Positions 1 to 5,439 of a stretch of DNA of 5,536 nucleotides are shown one piece after another. This DNA is from Desulfobacterales bacterium. Lineage in GTDB: Bacteria > Desulfobacterota > Syntrophobacteria > B119-G9. The stretch is taken from assembly GCA_026992215.1 (NCBI GenBank), contig JALXAI010000322.1, positions 1-5,536 of the forward strand, in the 5' to 3' direction. Under the pieces are notes generated by a model. The model worked only from the letters and a program-made list of their open reading frames with translations, was not told the DNA's origin and did no database searches. Made by a program: the position numbers and the translations under genes. Every line of letters starts with the position of its first letter. The stretch's first letter is position 1.

Positions 1-1817
1 GCTACGAAGCCCAGGGGTCAGCGAAGAGCCCTGATACTCGCTGTAAATTCTGCATGGGGGGTGTGCGTTGTGATCTATGTTCCAACGGGCCGTGCAGGGC
101 GGATGCTGAAAAAGACAAAAGAGGGGTTTGTGGAATAAGTGCGGACGGCATGGCCATGAGGATGATGGTCCTGAGAAACATCATGGGTTCGTCCACTTAC
201 CACTACCACGCGGAACAGACCATTAAAACCCTGAGGGCGACTGCAAGAGGGGAAACACCATTCAAGATTTCAGAACCCGAAAAACTAAAGGCCTTTGCGG
301 AAAGGCTCGGAGTTGACACGTCGGGAACCATCGAAGAAGTAGCCCTTCGCCTGTGTGATTTTGTCGAGAAGGACTTCAACAGGAAGGCGGACGAACCAAG
401 TGAAATTGTAAAGGCCCTCGCCCCTCCGGAAAGGCAGGAATTGTGGAAAAAACTCGGCATATTTCCCGGGGGCATATACGGCGAAATGCTGCGCGCCTCC
501 GGATCATGCCTGACCAACGTTGACGGATACTACGTGAGCCTCGCTCTGAAAGCGATGAGATTGAGCATTGCCATGGCCTACCAGAGCCAGATCGTGCTTG
601 AGTATTGCCAGGATGTCATGTACGGCATTCCGAGGCCGCATCCCATGAGGGTCGATCTGGGAGTACTTGATCCTGATTATGTAAACGTCCTTCCTAACGG
701 TCATGAACCATTTTTGGGTTTCGCCATGGTTCAGCTTGCCAGGAAACCGGAGTGGCAGGAAAAGGCAAAAGCGGCCGGCGCCAAGGGACTCAGAGTAATC
801 GCTTGTATTGAAACAGGCCAGGAAATGATCCAGAGATGGGAAATGGACGATGTATTCTACGGCTTTACCGGAAACTGGATCATGCAGGAAGCTGTTCTGG
901 CCAGCGGTTGTGTTGATCTGTTTGCATGTGATATGAACTGCTCTCTTCCCCTGGATCCCGCGTACGCTGAAAAATATAAGTTCAAACTTATCCCGGTAAG
1001 CGACCTGGTGGCCTTCGAGGGTATAGACGAACGACTCGACTATATCCCCGAAAAAGCCGAAGAGCAGGCTGCCCAGTTGCTCCAGATGGCCATAGACAAC
1101 TTCAAGGAACGAAGACAATCCGTGGAACCCGTGACCAATCTTCCGGTAAAAGAGGCCGTGGTCGGATTTTCCACTGAGAGCATACTGGAAGCCCTCGGAG
1201 GTTCCCTCGATCCGCTGCTTGACGCCATCAAGAAAGGAACAATCAGAGGAGTGGCCGGATTCGTATCCTGTACCAGCCTCAGGGACAACGGGCAGGATGT
1301 ACACAGTGTAAGAGTGGCCAAGGAGCTGATCAAAAGAGATATCCTTGTGCTTTCCATGGGCTGCGGAAATGCAGCGCTTCAGGTAGCCGGCCTTTGCAGT
1401 CCCGATGCAAAAGAACTGGCGGGACCCGGATTAAAAGGTATCTGCGAAGCACTGGGAGTGCCTCCGGTATTGAGTTACGGAACATGCACGGACACCGGAA
1501 GAATTGCCGATCTGCTTCTGGCTGTTTCCAACGCCCTTGGAGGAGTACCGATTCCGGATCTTCCCGTGGTAGCGGCAGCACCCGAATACATGGAGCAAAA
1601 GGCCACTATCGATGCTATCTTTGCCCTTGCTCTCGGTCTCTACACCTATGTTAACCCGGTACCTACCGTCACTGGTGCTCCAAACCTGGTCAAGCTGCTT
1701 ACCCAGGATCTTACCGACGTGACAGGAGGTCTCCTTAACGTTGATACTGATGCGGTAAGCGCTGTTGAGGCTCTTGCGGCTCATATTGAAGCAAAGAGGA
1801 AAAAACTGGGAATTTAG
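1..1817 (+). CDS. cooS: CooS-family (Ni-CODH-like) protein with HCP-like active-site ligands, 5'-truncated by the window edge
   Basis: The reading frame is open from the window edge (first full codon at base 3) to TAG at 1815, giving 604 visible residues. The family is usually about 620-640 long, so roughly 20-35 N-terminal residues lie outside; the ATG at 54 falls inside the Fe-S motif and is not the start. Visible Cys14 and Cys17 suit cluster D; Cys23, Cys26, Cys31 and Cys43 suit cluster B. Active-site positions by eye alignment to C. hydrogenoformans CODH-II, recalled from memory: His234 (NGHEP), Glu270 (CIETG) where CODH has Cys295, Cys313, Cys423, Cys454, Cys495, and Lys533 in EQK with Glu531. 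True CODHs interconvert CO and CO2 in the cytoplasm. Here the Cys-to-Glu change and extra Glu resemble hybrid-cluster protein and the catalytically deviant CooS-V class, so CO oxidation is doubtful; hydroxylamine or other redox chemistry is inference. It is followed by its own terminator, with no co-directional partner nearby. Family membership is near certain; activity is not. Confidence 0.95.
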   Translation, partial: YEAQGSAKSPDTRCKFCMGGVRCDLCSNGPCRADAEKDKRGVCGISADGMAMRMMVLRNIMGSSTYHYHAEQTIKTLRATARGETPFKISEPEKLKAFAERLGVDTSGTIEEVALRLCDFVEKDFNRKADEPSEIVKALAPPERQELWKKLGIFPGGIYGEMLRASGSCLTNVDGYYVSLALKAMRLSIAMAYQSQIVLEYCQDVMYGIPRPHPMRVDLGVLDPDYVNVLPNGHEPFLGFAMVQLARKPEWQEKAKAAGAKGLRVIACIETGQEMIQRWEMDDVFYGFTGNWIMQEAVLASGCVDLFACDMNCSLPLDPAYAEKYKFKLIPVSDLVAFEGIDERLDYIPEKAEEQAAQLLQMAIDNFKERRQSVEPVTNLPVKEAVVGFSTESILEALGGSLDPLLDAIKKGTIRGVAGFVSCTSLRDNGQDVHSVRVAKELIKRDILVLSMGCGNAALQVAGLCSPDAKELAGPGLKGICEALGVPPVLSYGTCTDTGRIADLLLAVSNALGGVPIPDLPVVAAAPEYMEQKATIDAIFALALGLYTYVNPVPTVTGAPNLVKLLTQDLTDVTGGLLNVDTDAVSAVEALAAHIEAKRKKLGI

Positions 1818-1843
1818 CATTCCAAGGCAAACCTGATTTACAG

Positions 1844-1877
1844 GGCACAGCAAGAAGCTGTGCCTTTTTCTTTTTTT
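1844..1877 (+). terminator. Intrinsic terminator of the cooS-like gene
   Basis: A perfect 8-bp stem GGCACAGC (1844-1851) / GCTGTGCC (1857-1864) with a 5-nt loop AAGAA is followed immediately by a T-rich tract (TTTTTCTTTTTTT, 1865-1877). It starts 27 bases after the cooS stop codon, so it ends that transcript and separates it from the dodecin gene. Confidence 0.93.
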
Positions 1878-1923
1878 GAATTGAAACACGTCTGAAAGGC
1901 GGTTTAGCCTGCGCAAATACGAT

Positions 1924-1966
1924 ACAAAAAGGGCCATCGGCTGCTCCGCCGAAACCCGGTTTTTGT
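1924..1966. terminator. Second, composite hairpin, possibly a bidirectional terminator
   Basis: An outer 7-bp helix ACAAAAA (1924-1930) / TTTTTGT (1960-1966) encloses GGG (1931-1933) / CCC (1955-1957) and an inner 4-bp helix CGGC (1938-1941) / GCCG (1948-1951) with a 6-nt loop. Both strands leave the G/C core into a T5 run, so it could act as a backup terminator for cooS or stop antisense transcription. The helix is interrupted by bulges, so it is weaker than the element at 1844-1877. It may instead be a structured RNA fragment. Confidence 0.4.
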
Positions 1967-2005
1967 CCCCTGTTGATCACCATCGAATCATTGGAGTCAG
2001 AATAA

Positions 2006-2050
2006 GAAATTAAACACGCAAAAACGCTCAATGTTTTAAAGGATGAGTAC
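2006..2050. repeat. Hairpin repeat, copy 1
   Basis: This 45-nt element shares the core ACACGCAAAAA and its flanks (GAAATTAA before; ATGT, TTAAAG and AGTAC after) with a second copy at 2977-3020. Its arms TTAAACA (2010-2016) and TGTTTTAA (2032-2039) can pair, with one bulged T, around a 15-nt loop. It lies upstream of the dodecin promoter and outside any gene. Its function is not recognised. Confidence 0.55.
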
Positions 2051-2119
2051 CCACTTACACCGGCGCCACGCTCCAGGACACAAGCTCTGCCCTGAAAGTG
2101 AAATTGTGACCGGCAGCCA

Positions 2120-2148
2120 TTGCAAACTTCACTGATATGGATTATAGT
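2120..2148 (+). promoter_or_regulatory. Sigma-70/A-like promoter for the dodecin gene
   Basis: A -35 box TTGCAA (2120-2125) and a -10 box TATAGT (2143-2148) are separated by exactly 17 bp. Transcription would begin near 2155 and give a leader of about 195 nt before the dodecin ATG. The -10 box is identical to that of the divergent promoter at 5411-5439. No better promoter is seen closer to the gene. Confidence 0.6.
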
Positions 2149-2154
2149 TTTATA

Positions 2155-2338
2155 AACGCGATGGTGAGTAAACTCCCCGGCCCGCTTTACTCTTTTTGTT
2201 ACAAAGAGTATGGAGACGCTACGAACCTGACAATCTTGATCTTTCCTGTTCTCTTTCAGTGGCACTCCAAAACAACTGCCGGGGAAGATACCTGCCGGTG
2301 TTGCGCTTTCCGGAAGTAAAGCGGCGTAATTTCGAAAT
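2155..2338 (+). promoter_or_regulatory. Structured 5' leader of dodecin mRNA, possible cis-regulatory RNA
   Basis: The leader holds several perfect helices that share strands. GAGTAAA (2166-2172) pairs with TTTACTC (2186-2192). TACTCTTT (2188-2195) pairs with AAAGAGTA (2203-2210) around a 7-nt loop. TCCCCGGC (2174-2181) pairs with GCCGGGGA (2278-2285). CCGCTTTACT (2182-2191) pairs with AGTAAAGCGG (2315-2324), 14 nt upstream of the ribosome binding site. CGCTTT (2304-2309) pairs locally with AAAGCG (2318-2323). Several of these exclude one another, as in an RNA switch. I match it to no known riboswitch class, including FMN, and part of the pairing could simply come from a dispersed repeat family. 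Confidence 0.35.
2312..2329 (+). repeat. Left arm of the inverted repeat flanking dodecin
   Basis: The sequence GGAAGTAAAGCGGCGTAA is the reverse complement of 2569-2586 at 17 of 18 positions, with the first 14 perfect. It ends nine bases before the dodecin ribosome binding site. A shorter inverted relative (CCGCTTTACT) also occurs at 2182-2191. Confidence 0.8.
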
Positions 2339-2344
2339 GAGGTG
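2339..2344 (+). promoter_or_regulatory. Ribosome binding site of dodecin
   Basis: A strong GAGGTG sits six bases before the ATG at 2351. It decides the start in favour of that ATG over the overlapping in-frame GTG at 2342. Confidence 0.85.
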
Positions 2345-2350
2345 TATATT

Positions 2351-2557
2351 ATGGATAGCGTGTACAAAATTATAGAGTTGGTCGGTACCAGTCCCGTATC
2401 CTGGGAAGACGCGGCAAAAAACGCAGTGGAAACAGCAAGCAAGACCTTAAAAGATCTTAGAATAGCTGAGATCAGCAAGCTGGACATGAAAATTGAAGAC
2501 GGCAAGGTGGTTGCCTACCGCGCCAGAGTTTACATATCGTTTAAGTACGAGAAATAA
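2351..2557 (+). CDS. Dodecin, small flavin-binding protein
   Basis: The 68-residue product starts MDSVYKIIELVGTS, with SWEDAAKNAVETASKTL in the helix and VVAYRARVYISFKYE at the end, matching the bacterial dodecin family (usually 65-72 residues, beta-alpha-beta-beta) along its whole length. Dodecins assemble into hollow dodecamers that bind and buffer FMN or other flavins, and in some bacteria coenzyme A, in the cytoplasm. Trp18 in SWED (SWE in many homologues) corresponds to the aromatic residue that stacks on the flavin in characterised members; the Trp, Lys and Glu positions are family knowledge rather than proof of ligand here. The ATG at 2351 is chosen because GAGGTG (2339-2344) lies six bases upstream; the in-frame GTG at 2342 falls inside that ribosome binding site and is rejected. 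It appears monocistronic: the cooS terminator lies upstream, and an opposing operon ends downstream. It is bracketed by an inverted repeat. Confidence 0.95.
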   Translation: MDSVYKIIELVGTSPVSWEDAAKNAVETASKTLKDLRIAEISKLDMKIEDGKVVAYRARVYISFKYEK

Positions 2558-2568
2558 TTTAACTCAGT

Positions 2569-2586
2569 TTAAGCCGCTTTACTTCC
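2569..2586 (-). repeat. Right arm of the inverted repeat flanking dodecin
   Basis: The sequence TTAAGCCGCTTTACTTCC is complementary to 2312-2329 with one mismatch. It begins 11 bases after the dodecin stop codon. In mRNA the two arms could close a long hairpin around the whole coding sequence; in DNA they resemble short terminal inverted repeats or two members of a dispersed repeat. Confidence 0.8.
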
Positions 2587-2638
2587 TAACTTCAAAGTTT
2601 CTAAGGCAGCGAAGCCGCAACCAAAAGGTTTGGATGAG

Positions 2639-2666
2639 TTATTCGTTATACGTTATTTGTTATTCG
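2639..2666 (+). repeat. 7-bp tandem repeat, four units
   Basis: Four head-to-tail heptamers read TTATTCG, TTATACG, TTATTTG and TTATTCG. The array is A/T-rich and non-coding. Confidence 0.8.
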
Positions 2667-2684
2667 TTTATGTGAAAATAACTG

Positions 2685-2703
2685 TCCCGCCAGAGGCGGA
2701 TCT
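2685..2703 (+). repeat. 19-bp palindromic repeat, copy A
   Basis: TCCCGCCAGAGGCGGATCT is identical to 2742-2760. Its core CCGCC-AGA-GGCGG folds into a 5-bp hairpin with a 3-nt loop, as in REP-like dispersed elements. Confidence 0.85.
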
Positions 2704-2704
2704 G

Positions 2705-2740
2705 CGAAGCAAACGATGTTTTCGTTTCATTGTGCTTTCG
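2705..2740 (+). repeat. Hairpin between the two 19-bp repeats
   Basis: AAACGA (2711-2716) pairs with TCGTTT (2722-2727) around a 5-nt loop. CGAAGC (2705-2710) can extend the stem with GCTTTCG (2734-2740), leaving an asymmetric internal loop and a bulge. It fills almost the whole spacer between the two 19-bp copies, so the three hairpins together may form one element. Confidence 0.45.
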
Positions 2741-2741
2741 A

Positions 2742-2760
2742 TCCCGCCAGAGGCGGATCT
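2742..2760 (+). repeat. 19-bp palindromic repeat, copy B
   Basis: An exact copy of 2685-2703, with start points 57 bp apart. The flanking bases here give GATC arms around the CGCC/GGCG stem, with one bulged C. Confidence 0.85.
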
Positions 2761-2865
2761 TCAACCTGGTTTTTCCACCCCGCTTCAGGAACCCGGAATC
2801 CCCGCCCTTTTCCTGAATTCAAGCTGCAAGGGACAAGGGTAAAAGGGTAGAATGAAAAAAAGCAC

Positions 2866-2910
2866 TCAACCATTTCAACTTTCTCAACCATTTCAACCTC
2901 TTCAACCAAT
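2866..2910 (+). repeat. 9-bp tandem repeat, five units
   Basis: Five consecutive nonamers begin TCAAC: TCAACCATT, TCAACTTTC, TCAACCATT, TCAACCTCT and TCAACCAAT, with an 18-bp higher-order period in the first four. On the minus strand they read as GGTTGA-type units. No ribosome binding site supports translation. Confidence 0.8.
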
Positions 2911-2976
2911 CTTCCTCGCTCAAAGGGAGTTGTTCTTTTCGTCCTCTTCGAGCATTAGACAACCGTGATTAGGATC

Positions 2977-3020
2977 GAAATTAAGACACGCAAAAATGTT
3001 ACATGTCTTAAAGTAAGTAC
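2977..3020. repeat. Hairpin repeat, copy 2, possible trkHA terminator
   Basis: This is the second copy of the element at 2006-2050. Here the arms are a perfect 8-bp palindrome, TTAAGACA (2981-2988) / TGTCTTAA (3004-3011), around a 15-nt loop of the same length as in copy 1. It starts a few bases beyond the trkA stop, so on the minus strand it could serve as a weak terminator. The stem is A/T-rich and no long T-run follows. Confidence 0.5.
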
Positions 3021-3021
3021 T

Positions 3022-3741
3022 CTAAAGCAATTCTAGCTGGTCTTGTTTAGGGGTGGTTTTCCTCGTTTCCATTTCGGCCAGGTAGGCGGACACCCTTCGA
3101 ATACCTTCCCTGTCCGTAACAAAAAATATTTTGTCTCCCGGGTAAACCCTGTCACCTCCCCTCGGCATGATTATCCTCTGGGTTCTTTCTTTCATAATGC
3201 CGGCAAACACGCAGTTTTTCGCAAAAGCTCCGGTGTTACTCAATTCCGCTATGGTAACTCCGTCCAAATTTTCACCCTCCGGGAAACGGATCATGGCGAG
3301 AAGCGCATTGCTGTCTTCCAGTTGTGTCACGATCCTGACCTGTGGATTTTCAAGCTCGTTTAAGATAGTTGTTTTGAATAGATCGATCATGTTGCAAACC
3401 GCTGTAACTCCCGCAATTTTATAAGCCTCCAGGTATTCAGGGACTCTCATTTTTACCATTATCCTTGGAACTCCGAAGCTGTGCGCCAGTATCGCAAAAG
3501 TAAGGTTCCTGTTATCCCGGTAAAGAGCGCCAATCGCTACATCGGCCTTGTCTATTCCGGCTTCTTTGAGAGAATTTATATCCGTGGCACTACCGTGAAC
3601 CACCACCACTCCCATGTCAGCGTAAAGCTGTTTGCAACGTTCCTTGTCTCTTTCAATAATCACCACGTCGTGCTTGCGTTCTATCAGAACCGCAGCCAGT
3701 GATGATCCTGCAATTCCTCCACCAGCTATTACAATGTACAT
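3022..3741 (-). CDS. trkA: Single-RCK potassium uptake regulator, TrkA/KtrA type
   Basis: The 239-residue cytosolic protein is the regulatory subunit that gates the TrkH channel encoded just upstream. An N-terminal Rossmann RCK_N domain (about 1-120) opens MYIVIAGGGIAG, with the GxGxxG fingerprint at Gly7-Gly9-Gly12 and an acidic residue ending the second strand (Glu30), typical of NAD(H)/ATP-binding RCK proteins. A TrkA_C/RCK_C domain covers about 135-222. It has one RCK unit, about half the two-unit E. coli TrkA (458 residues) and close to Bacillus KtrA (222), so it probably forms an octameric ring. The start at 3741 is chosen because AGGAG lies seven bases upstream; a longer in-frame start at 3813 would lie inside trkH and add a non-homologous leader. 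It starts 10 bases after the trkH stop, in the same operon. Whether it prefers ADP/ATP, NAD(H) or c-di-AMP cannot be read from the sequence. Confidence 0.95.
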   Translation of the reverse strand: MYIVIAGGGIAGSSLAAVLIERKHDVVIIERDKERCKQLYADMGVVVVHGSATDINSLKEAGIDKADVAIGALYRDNRNLTFAILAHSFGVPRIMVKMRVPEYLEAYKIAGVTAVCNMIDLFKTTILNELENPQVRIVTQLEDSNALLAMIRFPEGENLDGVTIAELSNTGAFAKNCVFAGIMKERTQRIIMPRGGDRVYPGDKIFFVTDREGIRRVSAYLAEMETRKTTPKQDQLELL

Positions 3742-3751
3742 GTCTATACTC

Positions 3752-5272
3752 CTATCTCCAGCTTGATCTGTAAAATAAGATAAAAATAGGAAGCACTTCA
3801 AGTCGGCCTGCAATCATACCTACCACGTAAGTAAGCTTGATAACAGGGCTCAGGGAGGCCATCTTTTCCACTGAAAAATAAAAAGGTCCCATGTTTCCGA
3901 GCGCAGAAGCCATCCCCGATATTGACTGCCAGCTATCCAGGTCGGAAAAAAGAGACGTTATCCATGCTCCCACCGCTATCAAGGCAAACCACGAAAGCAC
4001 CAGCGCGCTTATTCGCTGCATTTCCCTGCTACCTATGATCTGGCCCTGAACCACCACCGGGATAACGCAATTCGGAGACGAAACTATCTGCCTGAGCTCT
4101 GCTTTCAGGGACTGTGCCAGCACTCCAACTCGCAGAAGCTTGATCCCTCCTGCCGTAGATCCCACGCATCCCCCCACGATCATTAAAATAACGAAAACCT
4201 GTTTTGCGAGCGCAGGGAAAAACGGGCTGTTGATGTCTTTTGTCGCGTACCCGGTACTGGTTATTAGAGAAGAAACCTGAAAAAGCGAAATCCGGAAAAT
4301 GTCGTGAACGCTGTAGCACAATTCTTTAACCGTGGCACCGGCACAAAAGACCTGGAAATTGGTTTTCAGCATATGATCCATCATGACAAGCAATGTCATC
4401 AAGAAGAGAAATCCCCAGAACCAGCGAATTTCGAAATCTCTGTATACGGTTTTCCAGTTCCCCGTCAGAACCTTGTAGTGAACAAGAAAGTTTATTCCAC
4501 CCATTAACATGAAAAAGATGAAGGTGTATTCTATGAGGTAACCGTGAGGAAAACTCGAATAGTAGCCGACGCTGGCATCATGAGTGGAAAACCCGCCGGT
4601 GGAAATCGCTGTCATGCAGTGGTTCAGGGCATCGAAAATGCCTACCCCTTCCAGTGTGAGAAGAACAAAGCAGGTCACGGTGAAAAGTATGTAAATTCCC
4701 CATAGTATCTTGAGAGTGTTGAAAATCCCGGGCACGGGCCTGCCTGATGAAATCTTGTGGCTTTCCGCGCTGAAAAGGGCCGCGGCAGCTGTAGCGCCCC
4801 TGAAACTGACCGCAAGGAAAAACGTGAGGATCCCCAATCCTCCCACCCACTGGATCAATGATCGCCAGAAAAGAATGCTCCTCGGCATGTCGTCCAGCCC
4901 GGTAAAAACAGTGATCCCGGTGGTGGTAAGCCCGCTTGCGGCTTCAAAAAAGGCATCTACGAAGCTCTTGTGAATTCCTATCACAAAAGGAATCGCAGCT
5001 ATAACGGATGCCACCAGCCAGCCAAGAGCGGTAATCAGCATGGCTTCCTTTACGGAGGGGACGCTGGAAGGTAACTTGCGCTGGAGAAGTGCACCGATTA
5101 CGATCGAAGCGATGGCAGGAACAAGAAAAGCGATCAGTATCCGCTCGTGCTCAAAATGCTCCCCGTATGTTACGTAAACAACCAGCGGAACAAACAGCAG
5201 TACCCCCATCACGATCATCAGGGCACCAAGGTAGCTGGCTATAGAGAAATACTCTTTAAGCTCGACTTTCAT
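3752..5272 (-). CDS. trkH: TrkH-family potassium transporter, membrane subunit
   Basis: From the ATG at 5272 the product has 506 residues, near the family norm of about 480-500. It is a multi-pass inner-membrane protein with the four-fold pore-loop repeat of the Trk/Ktr/HKT superfamily. Filter segments in order (residue numbers from this ATG) are TTTG near 116-119, STGGFS near 224-229, STGYAT near 339-344 and ALGNMGP near 457-463. The conserved intramembrane motif GSTAGGIK lies near 371-378, and the usual TrkH tail GRLEVLPIFILF comes before the C-terminal YRSSWR. It takes up K+ across the membrane, gated by the TrkA-like protein. The start is uncertain: a TTG at 5278 is in frame, and neither site has a clear Shine-Dalgarno sequence. 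A promoter at 5334-5363 fits this gene. All four filter glycines are present, and I see no frameshift. Confidence 0.96.
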   Translation of the reverse strand: MKVELKEYFSIASYLGALMIVMGVLLFVPLVVYVTYGEHFEHERILIAFLVPAIASIVIGALLQRKLPSSVPSVKEAMLITALGWLVASVIAAIPFVIGIHKSFVDAFFEAASGLTTTGITVFTGLDDMPRSILFWRSLIQWVGGLGILTFFLAVSFRGATAAAALFSAESHKISSGRPVPGIFNTLKILWGIYILFTVTCFVLLTLEGVGIFDALNHCMTAISTGGFSTHDASVGYYSSFPHGYLIEYTFIFFMLMGGINFLVHYKVLTGNWKTVYRDFEIRWFWGFLFLMTLLVMMDHMLKTNFQVFCAGATVKELCYSVHDIFRISLFQVSSLITSTGYATKDINSPFFPALAKQVFVILMIVGGCVGSTAGGIKLLRVGVLAQSLKAELRQIVSSPNCVIPVVVQGQIIGSREMQRISALVLSWFALIAVGAWITSLFSDLDSWQSISGMASALGNMGPFYFSVEKMASLSPVIKLTYVVGMIAGRLEVLPIFILFYRSSWR

Positions 5273-5333
5273 TTTCAACTTGTGATCCGGGTTGGCAATT
5301 AATCCTGTGAACGTATCGTTTATATCTTCGTAA

Positions 5334-5363
5334 ATACTAGCAAGCTTTCCACTTGTATTTCAA
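5334..5363 (-). promoter_or_regulatory. Promoter of the trkH-trkA operon
   Basis: On the minus strand TTGAAA (5358-5363) and TAGTAT (5334-5339) are separated by 18 bp. Transcription would begin near 5327, leaving a leader of about 55 nt before the trkH ATG. The boxes are good but not perfect matches. Confidence 0.5.
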
Positions 5364-5410
5364 TTTAGATTTCCCGATGCACAGTGTTTTATGATTACAA
5401 AAAAAATTTG

Positions 5411-5439
5411 TTGTCATCAAACATGAACCGGGGTATAGT
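5411..5439 (+). promoter_or_regulatory. Divergent promoter for the right-edge gene
   Basis: TTGTCA (5411-5416) and TATAGT (5434-5439) have a 17-bp spacer, with an A/T tract (5399-5409) just upstream that could act as an UP element. An imperfect dyad, TGATTACA (5392-5399) / TGTCATCA (5412-5419), 7 of 8 complementary, overlaps the -35 box and may be an operator. Start of transcription would be near 5446. Confidence 0.6.

Larger units (their letters stand above)
2558..3021. other. 464-base non-coding, repeat-rich region between dodecin and trkA
   Basis: No convincing gene is found on either strand. The short open frames here either encode tandem repeats (for example a minus-strand MVEEVEMVEKVEMVE peptide) or lack a ribosome binding site. 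The stretch holds the right arm of the dodecin inverted repeat, a 7-bp tandem repeat, a pair of 19-bp repeats, a 9-bp tandem repeat and a second copy of the 44-nt hairpin element. It lies between two converging transcripts. No strong intrinsic terminator for dodecin is visible. Confidence 0.75.

Noticed and set aside
504..1304. A 266-codon minus-strand open frame inside cooS
   Set aside because: It is an antisense shadow of a well-conserved coding sequence, with no recognisable domain.
2006..2050. c-di-GMP-I (GEMM) riboswitch, suggested by the CACGCAAAA string
   Set aside because: Only a short string matches. The second conserved half of the aptamer is missing, and the element occurs twice, the other copy beyond the trkA stop.
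2137..2319. A 60-codon plus-strand open frame upstream of dodecin
   Set aside because: Its ATG lies inside the promoter spacer ahead of the -10 box, no Shine-Dalgarno sequence precedes it, and the frame crosses the helices of the leader.
2155..2338. FMN, SAM, T-box, lysine or c-di-GMP riboswitch before dodecin
   Set aside because: None of the conserved core motifs that I remember for these classes is present.
1735..2505. A 256-codon open frame on the minus strand spanning the cooS end, the intergenic gap and the antisense of dodecin
   Set aside because: It is unusually long for non-coding DNA, but it starts inside the dodecin antisense, has no ribosome binding site, runs through the cooS terminator (giving KKKK from the poly-A strand) and resembles no protein I know. 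It is treated as a chance frame.
2866..2910. CRISPR array
   Set aside because: The units are nine bases with no spacers, so it is a simple tandem repeat.
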